A stretch of DNA of 34,113 bases from an uncultured Mycoplasmatota bacterium (GTDB lineage Bacteria > Bacillota_I > Bacilli_A > RF39 > UBA660), in NCBI GenBank assembly GCA_946498975.1, contig CAMMQC010000016.1:1-34113 (forward strand), in the 5' to 3' direction. The translations under genes and the position numbers were made by a program. The notes under the pieces are model-generated. The model made no database searches. It was not told where the DNA came from and was given only the letters and a program-made list of their open reading frames with translations. Below are positions 21,821 through 28,256 of the stretch, one piece after another (the first letter of the stretch is position 1; each line of letters begins with the position of its first letter).

Positions 21821-22453
21821 ATGGATAATCAAAATTATAATGATGAAGTTATAAAAAAAGAATCAAACAATAAAATATTTATTATTATTATTTGTTTACT
21901 TATTTTTATTATTATGGTAATTGGTGTTTCAGTTGCAACTTTTACTTATACAAAGGAAAATAAAAGTATTAATACGATAAGTACAGGTAATATTTATTTG
22001 AATTATACAGAAGATACTAATGGAATTAATATTACAAATGCTTATCCAATAGCTGATGAAGTAGGAAAAACTTTAACTAATGAAGATCAATATTTTGATT
22101 TTACAGTTGAAGCTTCGCTAGAAGGTGATGTTGCTGCTAAATATGAAGTGTCAGCAGAGAAAGAAACTTCTTCTACATTAGATAATGATGAAGTTAAGTT
22201 ATACTTAGAAAAGAAAGTTAATAATTCATATCAAGAAGTAATGGCTCCTAAGCATTTTACTCCTCTTAAAGAGAGTACAGATTTAGGAACAATGGCAGGT
22301 ACAATGTTATTAGATAGTGGTACTATTTCTGAAAGTTCAACTGTTAATTATCGTTTAAGAATGTGGGTGGATGCTAATACTATTTTAGATAATTTAGAAA
22401 AAAGTTTTGGTGTTAGAGTTTCTATTAAAGCAAAAGTAGATTTATCAGAATAA
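21821..22453 (+). CDS. TasA/camelysin-like secreted subunit, paralogue 5 (most divergent)
   Basis: 210 residues, the most divergent of the five. A charged N-terminus (NDEVIKKESNNK) is followed by a long hydrophobic run and the signal end GVSVATFTYTK, where SipW-type cleavage would fall at SVA|TF. Retained landmarks are NTISTGNIYLNY, INITNAYPIADEVG, YFDFTVEA, YRLRMWVD and FGVRVSIKAKV; the middle is more charged (EKETSSTLDNDEVKLYLEKKVN). No clear terminator follows, so it may be partly cotranscribed with the signal-peptidase operon. Its divergence and place next to that operon suggest a minor subunit such as an initiator, tip or anchor adaptor. Confidence 0.8.
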   Translation: MDNQNYNDEVIKKESNNKIFIIIICLLIFIIMVIGVSVATFTYTKENKSINTISTGNIYLNYTEDTNGINITNAYPIADEVGKTLTNEDQYFDFTVEASLEGDVAAKYEVSAEKETSSTLDNDEVKLYLEKKVNNSYQEVMAPKHFTPLKESTDLGTMAGTMLLDSGTISESSTVNYRLRMWVDANTILDNLEKSFGVRVSIKAKVDLSE

Positions 22454-22487
22454 TTTTCTTTAATTACTTTTTCTTCTTTTAAAGTTG

Positions 22488-22496
22488 TGCTATTAT
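22488..22496 (+). promoter_or_regulatory. Extended -10 promoter of the signal-peptidase operon
   Basis: TGC-TATTAT (22488-22496) matches the extended -10 of the five subunit genes, but the -35 region (CTTTTT, 22467-22472) is poor, so a lower level is expected. Confidence 0.5.
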
Positions 22497-22528
22497 ATAC
22501 TTTAGAATAATAAGTGGGTGATAACTCG

Positions 22529-23206
22529 ATGAAAAAAAATAAAGATTGGTTAACTACGCTTAAGAAGATATTACATTTTATTACGACAGTTCTAATGTAT
22601 TCTATTTGCTTGATAATGATAATAGTTTTCTTAGTGTTTGTAGTTAATTTTATTGATAAGCAATATAATTTAAAATCTGGCAAGAACAAAAAAGATCTTT
22701 TTTCAGCATACACTATAGTTAGTCCTTCTATGGTTCCAGCTATTAATGTTTTAGATGTTGTTGTTACTATGAGGGTAAACAATCCTGAAGATTTGAAAAA
22801 AGGGGATATAATAACATTTAATTCTACTGATTATAGATATTCTGGGGTTCTTGTTACGCATAGAATTGTTAACATAGAAAAAACAAGTAGTGGAGAATAT
22901 TTATTTACTACAAAAGGAGATAATAATAATACTCAAGATTCTTCAAGAATTAGTTTTGATGAAATATATGGTAGAGTTTTATTTAGAATTCCTAAAATAG
23001 GTTATATTCAATATTATCTTAGTTCGGTTTTAGGATGGGTTGCTATTATTATAGTTCCTGCAGTTATGATTATAGGTTATGATATATATAAATTAATAAA
23101 GACTTTAAAATCTAAAGATGATAACGCTAAGAAGATTGATAATAAAAAAGAAAATACTAAAAATAAAAGGATTAAGAAGGAAAAAGAAGGAAGGTTTAAA
23201 AAATGA
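22529..23206 (+). CDS. sipW: SipW-type signal peptidase I
   Basis: 225-residue ER/archaeal-type signal peptidase. The catalytic Ser is in SPSMVP (Ser67) and the usual bacterial Lys is replaced by His111 in VTHRIV, the Ser/His dyad that defines SipW. Asp131 in TKGDNNNTQD completes the signature. Membrane segments lie at about residues 16-42 and 165-192, followed by a very basic ~35-residue cytoplasmic tail. The ATG at 22529 has GGGTGAT six bases upstream; the GTG at 22514 lacks a site. SipW enzymes process only TasA/CalY-type precursors, so the five upstream genes are its natural substrates. It overlaps the next gene by 4 bases. Confidence 0.92.
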   Translation: MKKNKDWLTTLKKILHFITTVLMYSICLIMIIVFLVFVVNFIDKQYNLKSGKNKKDLFSAYTIVSPSMVPAINVLDVVVTMRVNNPEDLKKGDIITFNSTDYRYSGVLVTHRIVNIEKTSSGEYLFTTKGDNNNTQDSSRISFDEIYGRVLFRIPKIGYIQYYLSSVLGWVAIIIVPAVMIIGYDIYKLIKTLKSKDDNAKKIDNKKENTKNKRIKKEKEGRFKK

Positions 23207-23748
23207 AAAAAATAGTTTTGTTACTTTTGGCAGGAGTTGCTTTATTTGCTTTTATTTTTACAATTTCAATATTATGGTATAGATTCTTTTATAATGATTC
23301 AGATGCTAGTAATAGTGTTAGTTCTGTTAATGTTCAGCTTGGTGATAACAATGTAATAGATGAAAGTGGTTTGATACCTTTGGATGATGAGACTGCTAAG
23401 ACTATTACTCCTTATGAATTTAGGGTTGAGAATAATAGTACTAATGATACTACTTATAATGTCTTATTAGAAGATACTGTTATAAGTGATGATGCAAATT
23501 ATACTAATAAAGAGTTGCTTTCAAGAAATCAGTTAAGATATCAATTATCTTTAAATGGTAATGTTATTAAAGTAGGTAATTTGAATGAAATTGAAAATAA
23601 TATTTTAGATACTAGGAATATAGCTTCTTCACAAGTTAATAATTATCAGTTGCGTATTTATGTGGGAGAGTCTTTCCAAAATACTGATTGGCAGAATAAA
23701 TATTATCATTTTAATATTAATGTGCAAATGGAGGATGAAAATGTATGA
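23203..23748 (+). CDS. Membrane-anchored divergent TasA-like protein (putative anchor subunit)
   Basis: 181 residues, one N-terminal membrane segment (about 4-28) and an exported beta-rich domain. It shows the same layout as the upstream fibre subunits at low identity: VNVQLGD, then GLIPLDDETAKTI, YEFRVENN, NYQLRIYVGES and a terminal HFNINVQ strand. Unlike them the hydrophobic segment ends in ILWYRFFY with no Ala-x-Ala-like cleavage site, so it probably stays in the membrane. I infer an anchor or nucleating subunit, a job TapA does for TasA, though no sequence kinship to TapA is visible. The ATGA overlap with sipW and GAAGG ahead of the start show translational coupling. Confidence 0.7.
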   Translation: MKKIVLLLLAGVALFAFIFTISILWYRFFYNDSDASNSVSSVNVQLGDNNVIDESGLIPLDDETAKTITPYEFRVENNSTNDTTYNVLLEDTVISDDANYTNKELLSRNQLRYQLSLNGNVIKVGNLNEIENNILDTRNIASSQVNNYQLRIYVGESFQNTDWQNKYYHFNINVQMEDENV

Positions 23749-24434
23749 AAAAAGTTCTTTTAGAATATGCTAATGTTTTTGCTTATACTATTACTGGTTT
23801 AATTTTTGGCCTTGCTTTCTTTTTGCTTTTTATTAACTTCTATCATATGCAGGAGCTGGCTGAAACTGTTGATGTTAGTTCTTATAATGATACTAATAAG
23901 GCAACTGTAGAAAGTAAAATTGAAACTATAAGAAATAATATAAGTGTTTATAATCAATCTACTTATACTGGTTCTCTTAATATATATGGGCTTAATACTG
24001 TTCAGCTAAAATTACAGGATTGTCTTGAAATATTAGAAAGTGAAGATATGATGAAATATTTTGAGTTAGATGAGATAGGTATTAAGGATAGTTATAATTT
24101 TACTTTGGATTTTAAAAATAAAATATTAAATGACTGTTTAGTTATGCAGGTTAAATCTATGTTTAATACTGATACTGTGTCAATGTTACCTAATTTTAAT
24201 GTTATAAAGCCTTATGTAGAACTTAATTTAGACACTTTGCTTGATTCTACTAATTATGTTCAAAGTAATATTGAAAATTCTGATCATTATTATTTCAGTA
24301 CAGAAACTAATAAAGCTAATTTCTTTAATTTAGTTGATGATAGTTATTCAGATGTTATGAATAGTTATCAGAATTCTCTTGATTTACTTGTAGAAGTTTC
24401 TAATTGGTATAGAAATGTAGTATTAGGAGGTTAG
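23745..24434 (+). CDS. Unrecognised single-pass membrane protein of the fibre operon
   Basis: 229 residues, family not recognised. One N-terminal membrane segment (about 10-32) precedes ~195 residues that should face outward. This part looks largely helical and acidic and carries two Cys (in LQDCLEIL and NDCLVMQV) about 38 residues apart, which could form a disulphide. It overlaps the preceding gene by 4 bases (ATGA) and is followed after 3 bp by the next, so all four genes are one translational unit. Tight coupling to a SipW peptidase and an anchor-like protein suggests a role in export, assembly or length control of the filament. Confidence 0.7.
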   Translation: MKKVLLEYANVFAYTITGLIFGLAFFLLFINFYHMQELAETVDVSSYNDTNKATVESKIETIRNNISVYNQSTYTGSLNIYGLNTVQLKLQDCLEILESEDMMKYFELDEIGIKDSYNFTLDFKNKILNDCLVMQVKSMFNTDTVSMLPNFNVIKPYVELNLDTLLDSTNYVQSNIENSDHYYFSTETNKANFFNLVDDSYSDVMNSYQNSLDLLVEVSNWYRNVVLGG

Positions 24435-24437
24435 ATA

Positions 24438-24893
24438 ATGAAGAAAATTTTTAATTGGTTATTTTATGGTCTTAAATTTCTTCTTTTAATTGCAGCTTTG
24501 GGTTTGACTTTGTTTGTTTTAATTAGAATGAATGTAAGACTTGAAAAAAATATGATGTCAGTTTTACCAGAATTAATTCCTTTTGCACTTTTATTAATTT
24601 TGTTTATAGTTAATATGATTTTTAAACAAAAAGGTGTTAATGAAAACATTTTTTATAATTTAACTTGTTGTTTGGTTTTAGCAACAATTGTATGTGTAAC
24701 ATTAAGGGCTGTTTTGGATACTAATATGGTTCTTAATGAAAAATATGGGTATGGTGTTGATTTTAACTTTTTTGATAATTTTGTTGCTTATATAAATATC
24801 ATGTTATATGGTTTATCAATTGCTAATATTTTGTTTATGTTTAGGGAAAAAGAAGATAAAGTTCAAAAGTCTAAGAAATTAAAGAAAGCTTAG
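24438..24893 (+). CDS. Unrecognised four-helix integral membrane protein of the fibre operon
   Basis: 151 residues with about four membrane segments (roughly 9-29, 43-62, 74-93 and 116-135) and a basic cytoplasmic tail (KVQKSKKLKKA). No enzyme motif seen and no family recognised. AGGAGG lies eight bases before the ATG. It is the last gene of the operon; a strong terminator overlaps its stop codon. It could partner with the preceding single-pass protein as an assembly platform; that is inference from context. Confidence 0.7.
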   Translation: MKKIFNWLFYGLKFLLLIAALGLTLFVLIRMNVRLEKNMMSVLPELIPFALLLILFIVNMIFKQKGVNENIFYNLTCCLVLATIVCVTLRAVLDTNMVLNEKYGYGVDFNFFDNFVAYINIMLYGLSIANILFMFREKEDKVQKSKKLKKA

Positions 24894-24903
24894 ACTTTTT
24901 TCT
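24865..24903 (+). terminator. Terminator of the fibre operon
   Basis: AAAAGTCTAAG (24865-24875) pairs perfectly with CTTAGACTTTT (24889-24899), 11 bp, 13-nt loop, then T residues. It closes the island before rsmA. Confidence 0.87.
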
Positions 24904-24931
24904 TTACAATTATTTTAACTCTTAATATAAT
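24903..24931 (+). promoter_or_regulatory. sigma-A promoter of rsmA
   Basis: TTTACA (24903-24908), a 17-bp spacer and TATAAT (24926-24931). Confidence 0.82.
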
Positions 24932-24966
24932 CTAAGTTGTAGATGAAATTAAAGGAAGTGTGTTTT

Positions 24967-25770
24967 GTGGAAGAGTTTAAATTTAAGAAAAAGTTCGGAC
25001 AAAATTTTTTACAGAATAAAGCTGTTATTGATAAGATTGCTAAAGTTGTTTTAGTTAAACCAGGGTCTTTAATTATAGAAGTAGGTCCTGGTAGTGGTAA
25101 TTTAACTGTTGCTTTAGCTGAACTACATAAAGATAGTAATATTTTGGCTTATGAAATAGATAATAATTTAGAAGATATTCTTTCTGTTAGACTTAATGAT
25201 TATAATAATGTAAAAGTCTTATTTTCTGATTTTCTTAAGGCAGATATTGCTTTAGATGTGAAGAAATATTCTTATAATAATATTTATTTTGTTAGTAATG
25301 TACCATACTATATAACTACTCCTATACTTTTTAAATTGATTGATAGTAATTTAGCTTTTGAAAAAATTGTAATGATGGTTCAAAAAGAGGTTGGGGATAG
25401 ATTTTGTAGTAAAGTATCTACAAAAGATTATGGGGGTCTTACTGTTATTCTTAACTATTTTTTTGATGTGAGAAAGGAATTTGTTGTTGATAGAAATCAG
25501 TTTTATCCTAGACCTAATGTTGATAGTGTTGTTGTTTCTTTTAGTAGAAAAGAGAAGCTTGAAGAGTTAGCAGATAAAGACTTTTTTATAAAGCTTGTTC
25601 ATGATAGTTTTCAGTTTAGGAGAAAGACTTTGAGAAATAATTTAAAGAAATATGATTTAGAACTTTTAGAGAGTGTTTTAAATAAATATGGATATGATTT
25701 GAGTGTGAGAGCTGAGGCTTTAGATTATAAAATATTTGTTGAGATGGCTAATACTTTATATAAATCATAA
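24967..25770 (+). CDS. rsmA: 16S rRNA dimethyladenosine transferase (KsgA)
   Basis: Dimethylates A1518 and A1519 of 16S rRNA late in small-subunit assembly. The 267-residue product has FGQNFLQN near the N-terminus, SAM motif I VGPGSGNLT (near residues 40-48) and the catalytic NVPYYITTP (near 105-113), plus the C-terminal helical domain (FRRKTLRNNL). An in-frame ATG at 24943 has no ribosome site; the GTG at 24967 follows AAAGGAAG by nine bases and gives the normal N-terminus. Followed by yabG and veg, as in Bacillus. Confidence 0.94.
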   Translation: MEEFKFKKKFGQNFLQNKAVIDKIAKVVLVKPGSLIIEVGPGSGNLTVALAELHKDSNILAYEIDNNLEDILSVRLNDYNNVKVLFSDFLKADIALDVKKYSYNNIYFVSNVPYYITTPILFKLIDSNLAFEKIVMMVQKEVGDRFCSKVSTKDYGGLTVILNYFFDVRKEFVVDRNQFYPRPNVDSVVVSFSRKEKLEELADKDFFIKLVHDSFQFRRKTLRNNLKKYDLELLESVLNKYGYDLSVRAEALDYKIFVEMANTLYKS

Positions 25771-25784
25771 TTATTTCTTTTAAA

Positions 25785-25792
25785 CATATAAT
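25785..25792 (+). promoter_or_regulatory. Possible sigma-K -10 element before yabG
   Basis: CATATAAT fits the late mother-cell sigma-K -10 pattern CATANNNT; yabG is a sigma-K gene in B. subtilis. The -35 is too short a motif to judge. Weak evidence. Confidence 0.25.
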
Positions 25793-25808
25793 TTAATGGG
25801 TGAATTTT

Positions 25809-26588
25809 ATGTTTAAAATAGGTGATGTTGTAACTAGGAATTCTTATAACAACGATATAATATTTACAATTATTGATATTAAAGATGATATAGCTTATTT
25901 AAAGGGAATAGATGTTAGACTTTATGCTGATAGTAGTTTAGATGATTTAGAAAAAGCTTTAGTAAATTATGATAATAATAAAGACCGTAATGATGCTTTA
26001 AAGATTAAAGATATGTTAAATTTAGATAGAAGTGAATACTTTTATTTACCAGGGAAGATTTTACATATTGATGGAGATAAAGATTACTTGAAAAGATGTA
26101 TAGATTTTTATAAAGATATGCATTTAGAAGCTTATGGTGTTAATTTAGATGAAGAAAGATTTGAAAGAGATATTACTTCTTGTTTAAATGAGTATAAACC
26201 AGATATTTTAGTTATTACAGGACATGATTCTTTTAAGAAAAATAAAGATAAGAATAATTTGTCTAGTTATCAGAATTCAAATAATTTTGTTAAGGCAACT
26301 GTTAAAGCTAGAGAATATGAAAGAAATCAAGATAAACTTATTATAATAGCAGGAGCGTGTCAGTCTTTTTATGAGGATTTAATTAAAGCGGGTGCTAACT
26401 TTGCTTCTAGTCCTAAGAGGATTAATATTCATGCACTGGACCCTGCTATAATTGCAAGTGCTGTAGCATTATCTCCTAAGAATAAAGAAATTGATTTAAT
26501 AAGTCTTTTAGATAAAACACATTATGGTAGTGATGGTATGGGTGGTATTATTACTAATGGTGTTATGTATGTGGGGTATCCTAGATGA
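25809..26588 (+). CDS. yabG: Sporulation-specific cysteine protease YabG
   Basis: Protease that trims spore coat proteins in B. subtilis (and pre-pro-SleC and CspBA in Clostridioides). The 259-residue protein has the N-terminal SH3-like segment (KIGDVVTRNSYNNDIIF), LPGKILHIDGD, the VITGHDSF stretch and the conserved AGACQSFYEDLIKAGANFASSP block with the likely catalytic Cys, followed by NIHALDP and a C-terminal GGIITNGVMYVGYP. The ATG at 25809 has GGGTGA six bases upstream; the GTG at 25800 overlaps it. It overlaps veg by 4 bases. Confidence 0.93.
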   Translation: MFKIGDVVTRNSYNNDIIFTIIDIKDDIAYLKGIDVRLYADSSLDDLEKALVNYDNNKDRNDALKIKDMLNLDRSEYFYLPGKILHIDGDKDYLKRCIDFYKDMHLEAYGVNLDEERFERDITSCLNEYKPDILVITGHDSFKKNKDKNNLSSYQNSNNFVKATVKAREYERNQDKLIIIAGACQSFYEDLIKAGANFASSPKRINIHALDPAIIASAVALSPKNKEIDLISLLDKTHYGSDGMGGIITNGVMYVGYPR

Positions 26589-26800
26589 ATGTTGATAAAG
26601 TAAGAGATGAGGTTAAGTCTCAAGAAGGTAAGATACTTCATTTTAAATTTAATGGTAGTAGAAATCAAATAGTAGAGTTTGATGGGGAAATAATAGAGAC
26701 ATATCACTCTATATTTGTAGTTAAATTAGTCGATGATAATAATATTAAATCTTTTTCATACAGTGATTTGATTACTTCTAGTTTGAAGATACTTAAGTAG
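26585..26800 (+). CDS. veg: Veg family protein (DUF1021)
   Basis: 71-residue small protein; in B. subtilis Veg is abundant and affects biofilm genes and spore outgrowth. Family features are GKILHFKFNGSRNQIVEFDG, the core ETYHSIFVVKL and the C-terminal FSYSDLITSSLKI. In Bacillus veg has its own very strong promoter; here it starts within the yabG stop codon (ATGA) and no separate promoter is seen, so it may depend on yabG or rsmA transcription, which is unusual for this gene. A GGGG stretch nine bases upstream may act as a weak ribosome site. Confidence 0.88.
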   Translation: MNVDKVRDEVKSQEGKILHFKFNGSRNQIVEFDGEIIETYHSIFVVKLVDDNNIKSFSYSDLITSSLKILK

Positions 26801-26843
26801 ATGCATATATTAGTAAAGTAATTGACAATGTTTTAAAAATATC

Positions 26844-26870
26844 TTGCAAAAGTTAGTTAACTGGTATAGA
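26844..26870 (+). promoter_or_regulatory. Promoter of spoVG
   Basis: TTGCAA (26844-26849) and an extended TGG-TATAGA (26865-26870), spacer 15 bp, which is short; the extended -10 may compensate. No good sigma-H match was found although spoVG is a sigma-H gene in B. subtilis. Confidence 0.5.
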
Positions 26871-26905
26871 ATTGACTTATAAGACTTAGTATTAGGAGGT
26901 TACAT

Positions 26906-27184
26906 ATGAAAATTACATCTGTAAATGTACGTAAAATTGAAAAAGAAGGAAGTCGTATGAAAGGTATTGCATCTGTATTGCTAGATGATTCTTTTGCAGT
27001 TCATGATATTAGAATCATTGAAGGTGATAATGGACTTTTTATTGCTATGCCTAGTAGAAAGACTCAAGCTGGAGGATATCGTGATATTGCACATCCAATT
27101 AATCCAGAAGTTAGAGCAATGTTTCAAGATAAAATTATTGAAGCATATAACAACATTAAAGATGAAGATACTAAAGAAGATTAA
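26906..27184 (+). CDS. spoVG: Septation regulator / RNA-binding protein SpoVG
   Basis: 92-residue site-specific nucleic-acid-binding regulator with pleiotropic effects on septation, sporulation and virulence genes. The sequence follows the family throughout: [12 protein letters not shown] at the start, [19 protein letters not shown], the basic [24 protein letters not shown] motif and a C-terminal acidic tail. TAGGAGG sits seven bases before the ATG. It is followed by a terminator. In Bacillus it lies near purR/glmU; here it sits between veg and yabP. Confidence 0.95.
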   Translation: MKITSVNVRKIEKEGSRMKGIASVLLDDSFAVHDIRIIEGDNGLFIAMPSRKTQAGGYRDIAHPINPEVRAMFQDKIIEAYNNIKDEDTKED

Positions 27185-27197
27185 TTCTTCTTTTTTT
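27173..27197 (+). terminator. Terminator after spoVG
   Basis: AAAGAAGA (27173-27180) pairs with TCTTCTTT (27186-27193) and is followed by T residues; overlaps the gene end. Confidence 0.75.
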
Positions 27198-27224
27198 CAT
27201 ATTTAATTTTCTTTTGCATATCAT
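27197..27224 (+). promoter_or_regulatory. Candidate sigma-E-type promoter of yabP-yabQ
   Basis: TCATATT (27197-27203) matches the sigma-E -35 KMATATT exactly; a 13-bp spacer leads to CATATCAT (27217-27224), 6 of 8 to CATACAMT. yabP is sigma-E dependent in B. subtilis. Confidence 0.45.
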
Positions 27225-27239
27225 TTATTAGGTGATGAT

Positions 27240-27539
27240 ATGGAAAGTAAGGAAGCAATTATTAATAATTATAATCATAGTATTACTATTACAGAAAGAA
27301 AGAACTTACTTATTACTGGAGTTAAAAAGATAGAAAGCTTTGATAGTGAAGAGTTTTTGCTTGAAACAGTTATGGGATTTTTAGTTGTTAAAGGTGAAGA
27401 TTTGGAACTTGTCAAATTAGATACTTTAGCAGGTAATGTTTCTATTAAAGGCTTAATAAAAGGCTTTTCTTATATGGATGAAAATAATGGTAAAAAAGAA
27501 AAAGACGGTTCTAGTGTCTTTAATAGATTGTTTAGATGA
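27240..27539 (+). CDS. yabP: Sporulation protein YabP
   Basis: 99-residue YabP/YqfC-family protein, expressed in the mother cell in B. subtilis; its molecular role is not settled. Family pattern: SITITERKNLLITGVKKIESFDSEEFLLET, a central GFLVVKGEDLEL turn, then LAGNVSIKGLIKGFSY. AGGTGATGAT precedes the ATG. It overlaps yabQ by 4 bases. A sigma-E-like promoter lies directly upstream. Confidence 0.92.
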   Translation: MESKEAIINNYNHSITITERKNLLITGVKKIESFDSEEFLLETVMGFLVVKGEDLELVKLDTLAGNVSIKGLIKGFSYMDENNGKKEKDGSSVFNRLFR

Positions 27540-27871
27540 TGAATTTATCTGAACAAGTAGTGGCTTTAATATTCTCTTTTATATATGGTGGAGTTTTATC
27601 AGTCTTATATAATTTTAATTATAATATTCTTTTTTATAAAAATAGAGTTGTTAAGATTATATTTAATATTTTATTTATTTTAGATTTAGTACTTATTTAT
27701 TTTTTTGTTATGAGAAAAATAAATAATGCGATTATTCATCCATATTTTTATTTACTTATTATTTTAGGCTTTTTTTTATTTTTTGATGTTACTAAAAGAT
27801 TTAGAATGATGGTAAAGATGCCAGAAGTTAAGAAAAAAATTAAAAAAGATGCCCAAAAGTGTAAAAAGTAA
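27536..27871 (+). CDS. yabQ: Spore cortex biosynthesis protein YabQ-like
   Basis: 111 residues with three or so hydrophobic segments (about 8-27, 39-58 and 67-85) and a basic C-terminal tail. Position right after yabP with an ATGA overlap, size class and topology fit YabQ, an integral membrane protein needed for cortex formation in B. subtilis. It is shorter than the ~210-residue Bacillus protein, and sequence recognition is weak, so the call rests mainly on synteny. The next codon is also ATG (27539). Confidence 0.75.
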   Translation: MMNLSEQVVALIFSFIYGGVLSVLYNFNYNILFYKNRVVKIIFNILFILDLVLIYFFVMRKINNAIIHPYFYLLIILGFFLFFDVTKRFRMMVKMPEVKKKIKKDAQKCKK

Positions 27872-27897
27872 CTAGTTAATATTGAACTAGTTTTTTT
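27870..27897 (+). terminator. Rho-independent terminator after yabQ
   Basis: AACTAGTT (27870-27877) pairs with the identical self-complementary AACTAGTT (27885-27892) around AATATTG, then T residues. Confidence 0.85.
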
Positions 27898-27910
27898 ATG
27901 ATATTATAAT
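27883..27910 (+). promoter_or_regulatory. Promoter of divIC
   Basis: TTGAAC (27883-27888), a 16-bp spacer and TATAAT (27905-27910); the -35 lies in the yabQ terminator. Confidence 0.55.
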
Positions 27911-27938
27911 ATATTTTAGGAAAGTGGGTGAAAATTTA

Positions 27939-28250
27939 ATGGCTAAGAGAAGAAAAAAGAAAAAATTAGGTCCAGTACTATTACTTTGTGTTTCTTTTGC
28001 TGTTATTATTTTTACTACGTTTACAATTTTTAGATATTGGACTATGATATATAGTAAATATCAAGAAAAAGGAGAGTTAAAAAAAGAACTTGCTTCCCTT
28101 AAAGATAAAGAAGAAGAGTTAGAGTCTGATGTTAATAAGCTTCAAGATTCTGATTATGTTGCAAGATATGCTAGAGAAAAATATTATTATTCTAAAGATG
28201 GAGAATTAATATTAAAAATACCTGAAGATGATGAAGAGGAAAGTGATTAG
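27939..28250 (+). CDS. divIC: Cell division protein DivIC (FtsB-like)
   Basis: 103-residue bitopic divisome protein that pairs with FtsL and DivIB to activate septal wall synthesis. A basic N-terminus (MAKRRKKKKLG) is followed by one membrane segment (about 12-33), a coiled coil (about 42-72, KYQEKGELKKELASLKDK...) and the conserved DYVARYAREKYYYSKDGELIL end of the septum-initiator family. The GTG at 27924 is in frame, but GGGTGA lies eight bases before the ATG at 27939. Placed between yabQ and tilS, as in Bacillus apart from the missing yabR and spoIIE. Confidence 0.92.
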   Translation: MAKRRKKKKLGPVLLLCVSFAVIIFTTFTIFRYWTMIYSKYQEKGELKKELASLKDKEEELESDVNKLQDSDYVARYAREKYYYSKDGELILKIPEDDEEESD

Positions 28251-28256
28251 TAGGTA

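Noticed and set aside
22348-22782. Minus-strand 144-codon frame across paralogue 5 and sipW
   Set aside because: Opposes two convincing genes; no ribosome site or recognisable domain.
26985-27206. Alternative plus-strand frame within spoVG
   Set aside because: SpoVG is unmistakable in the other frame; this one is a shadow.
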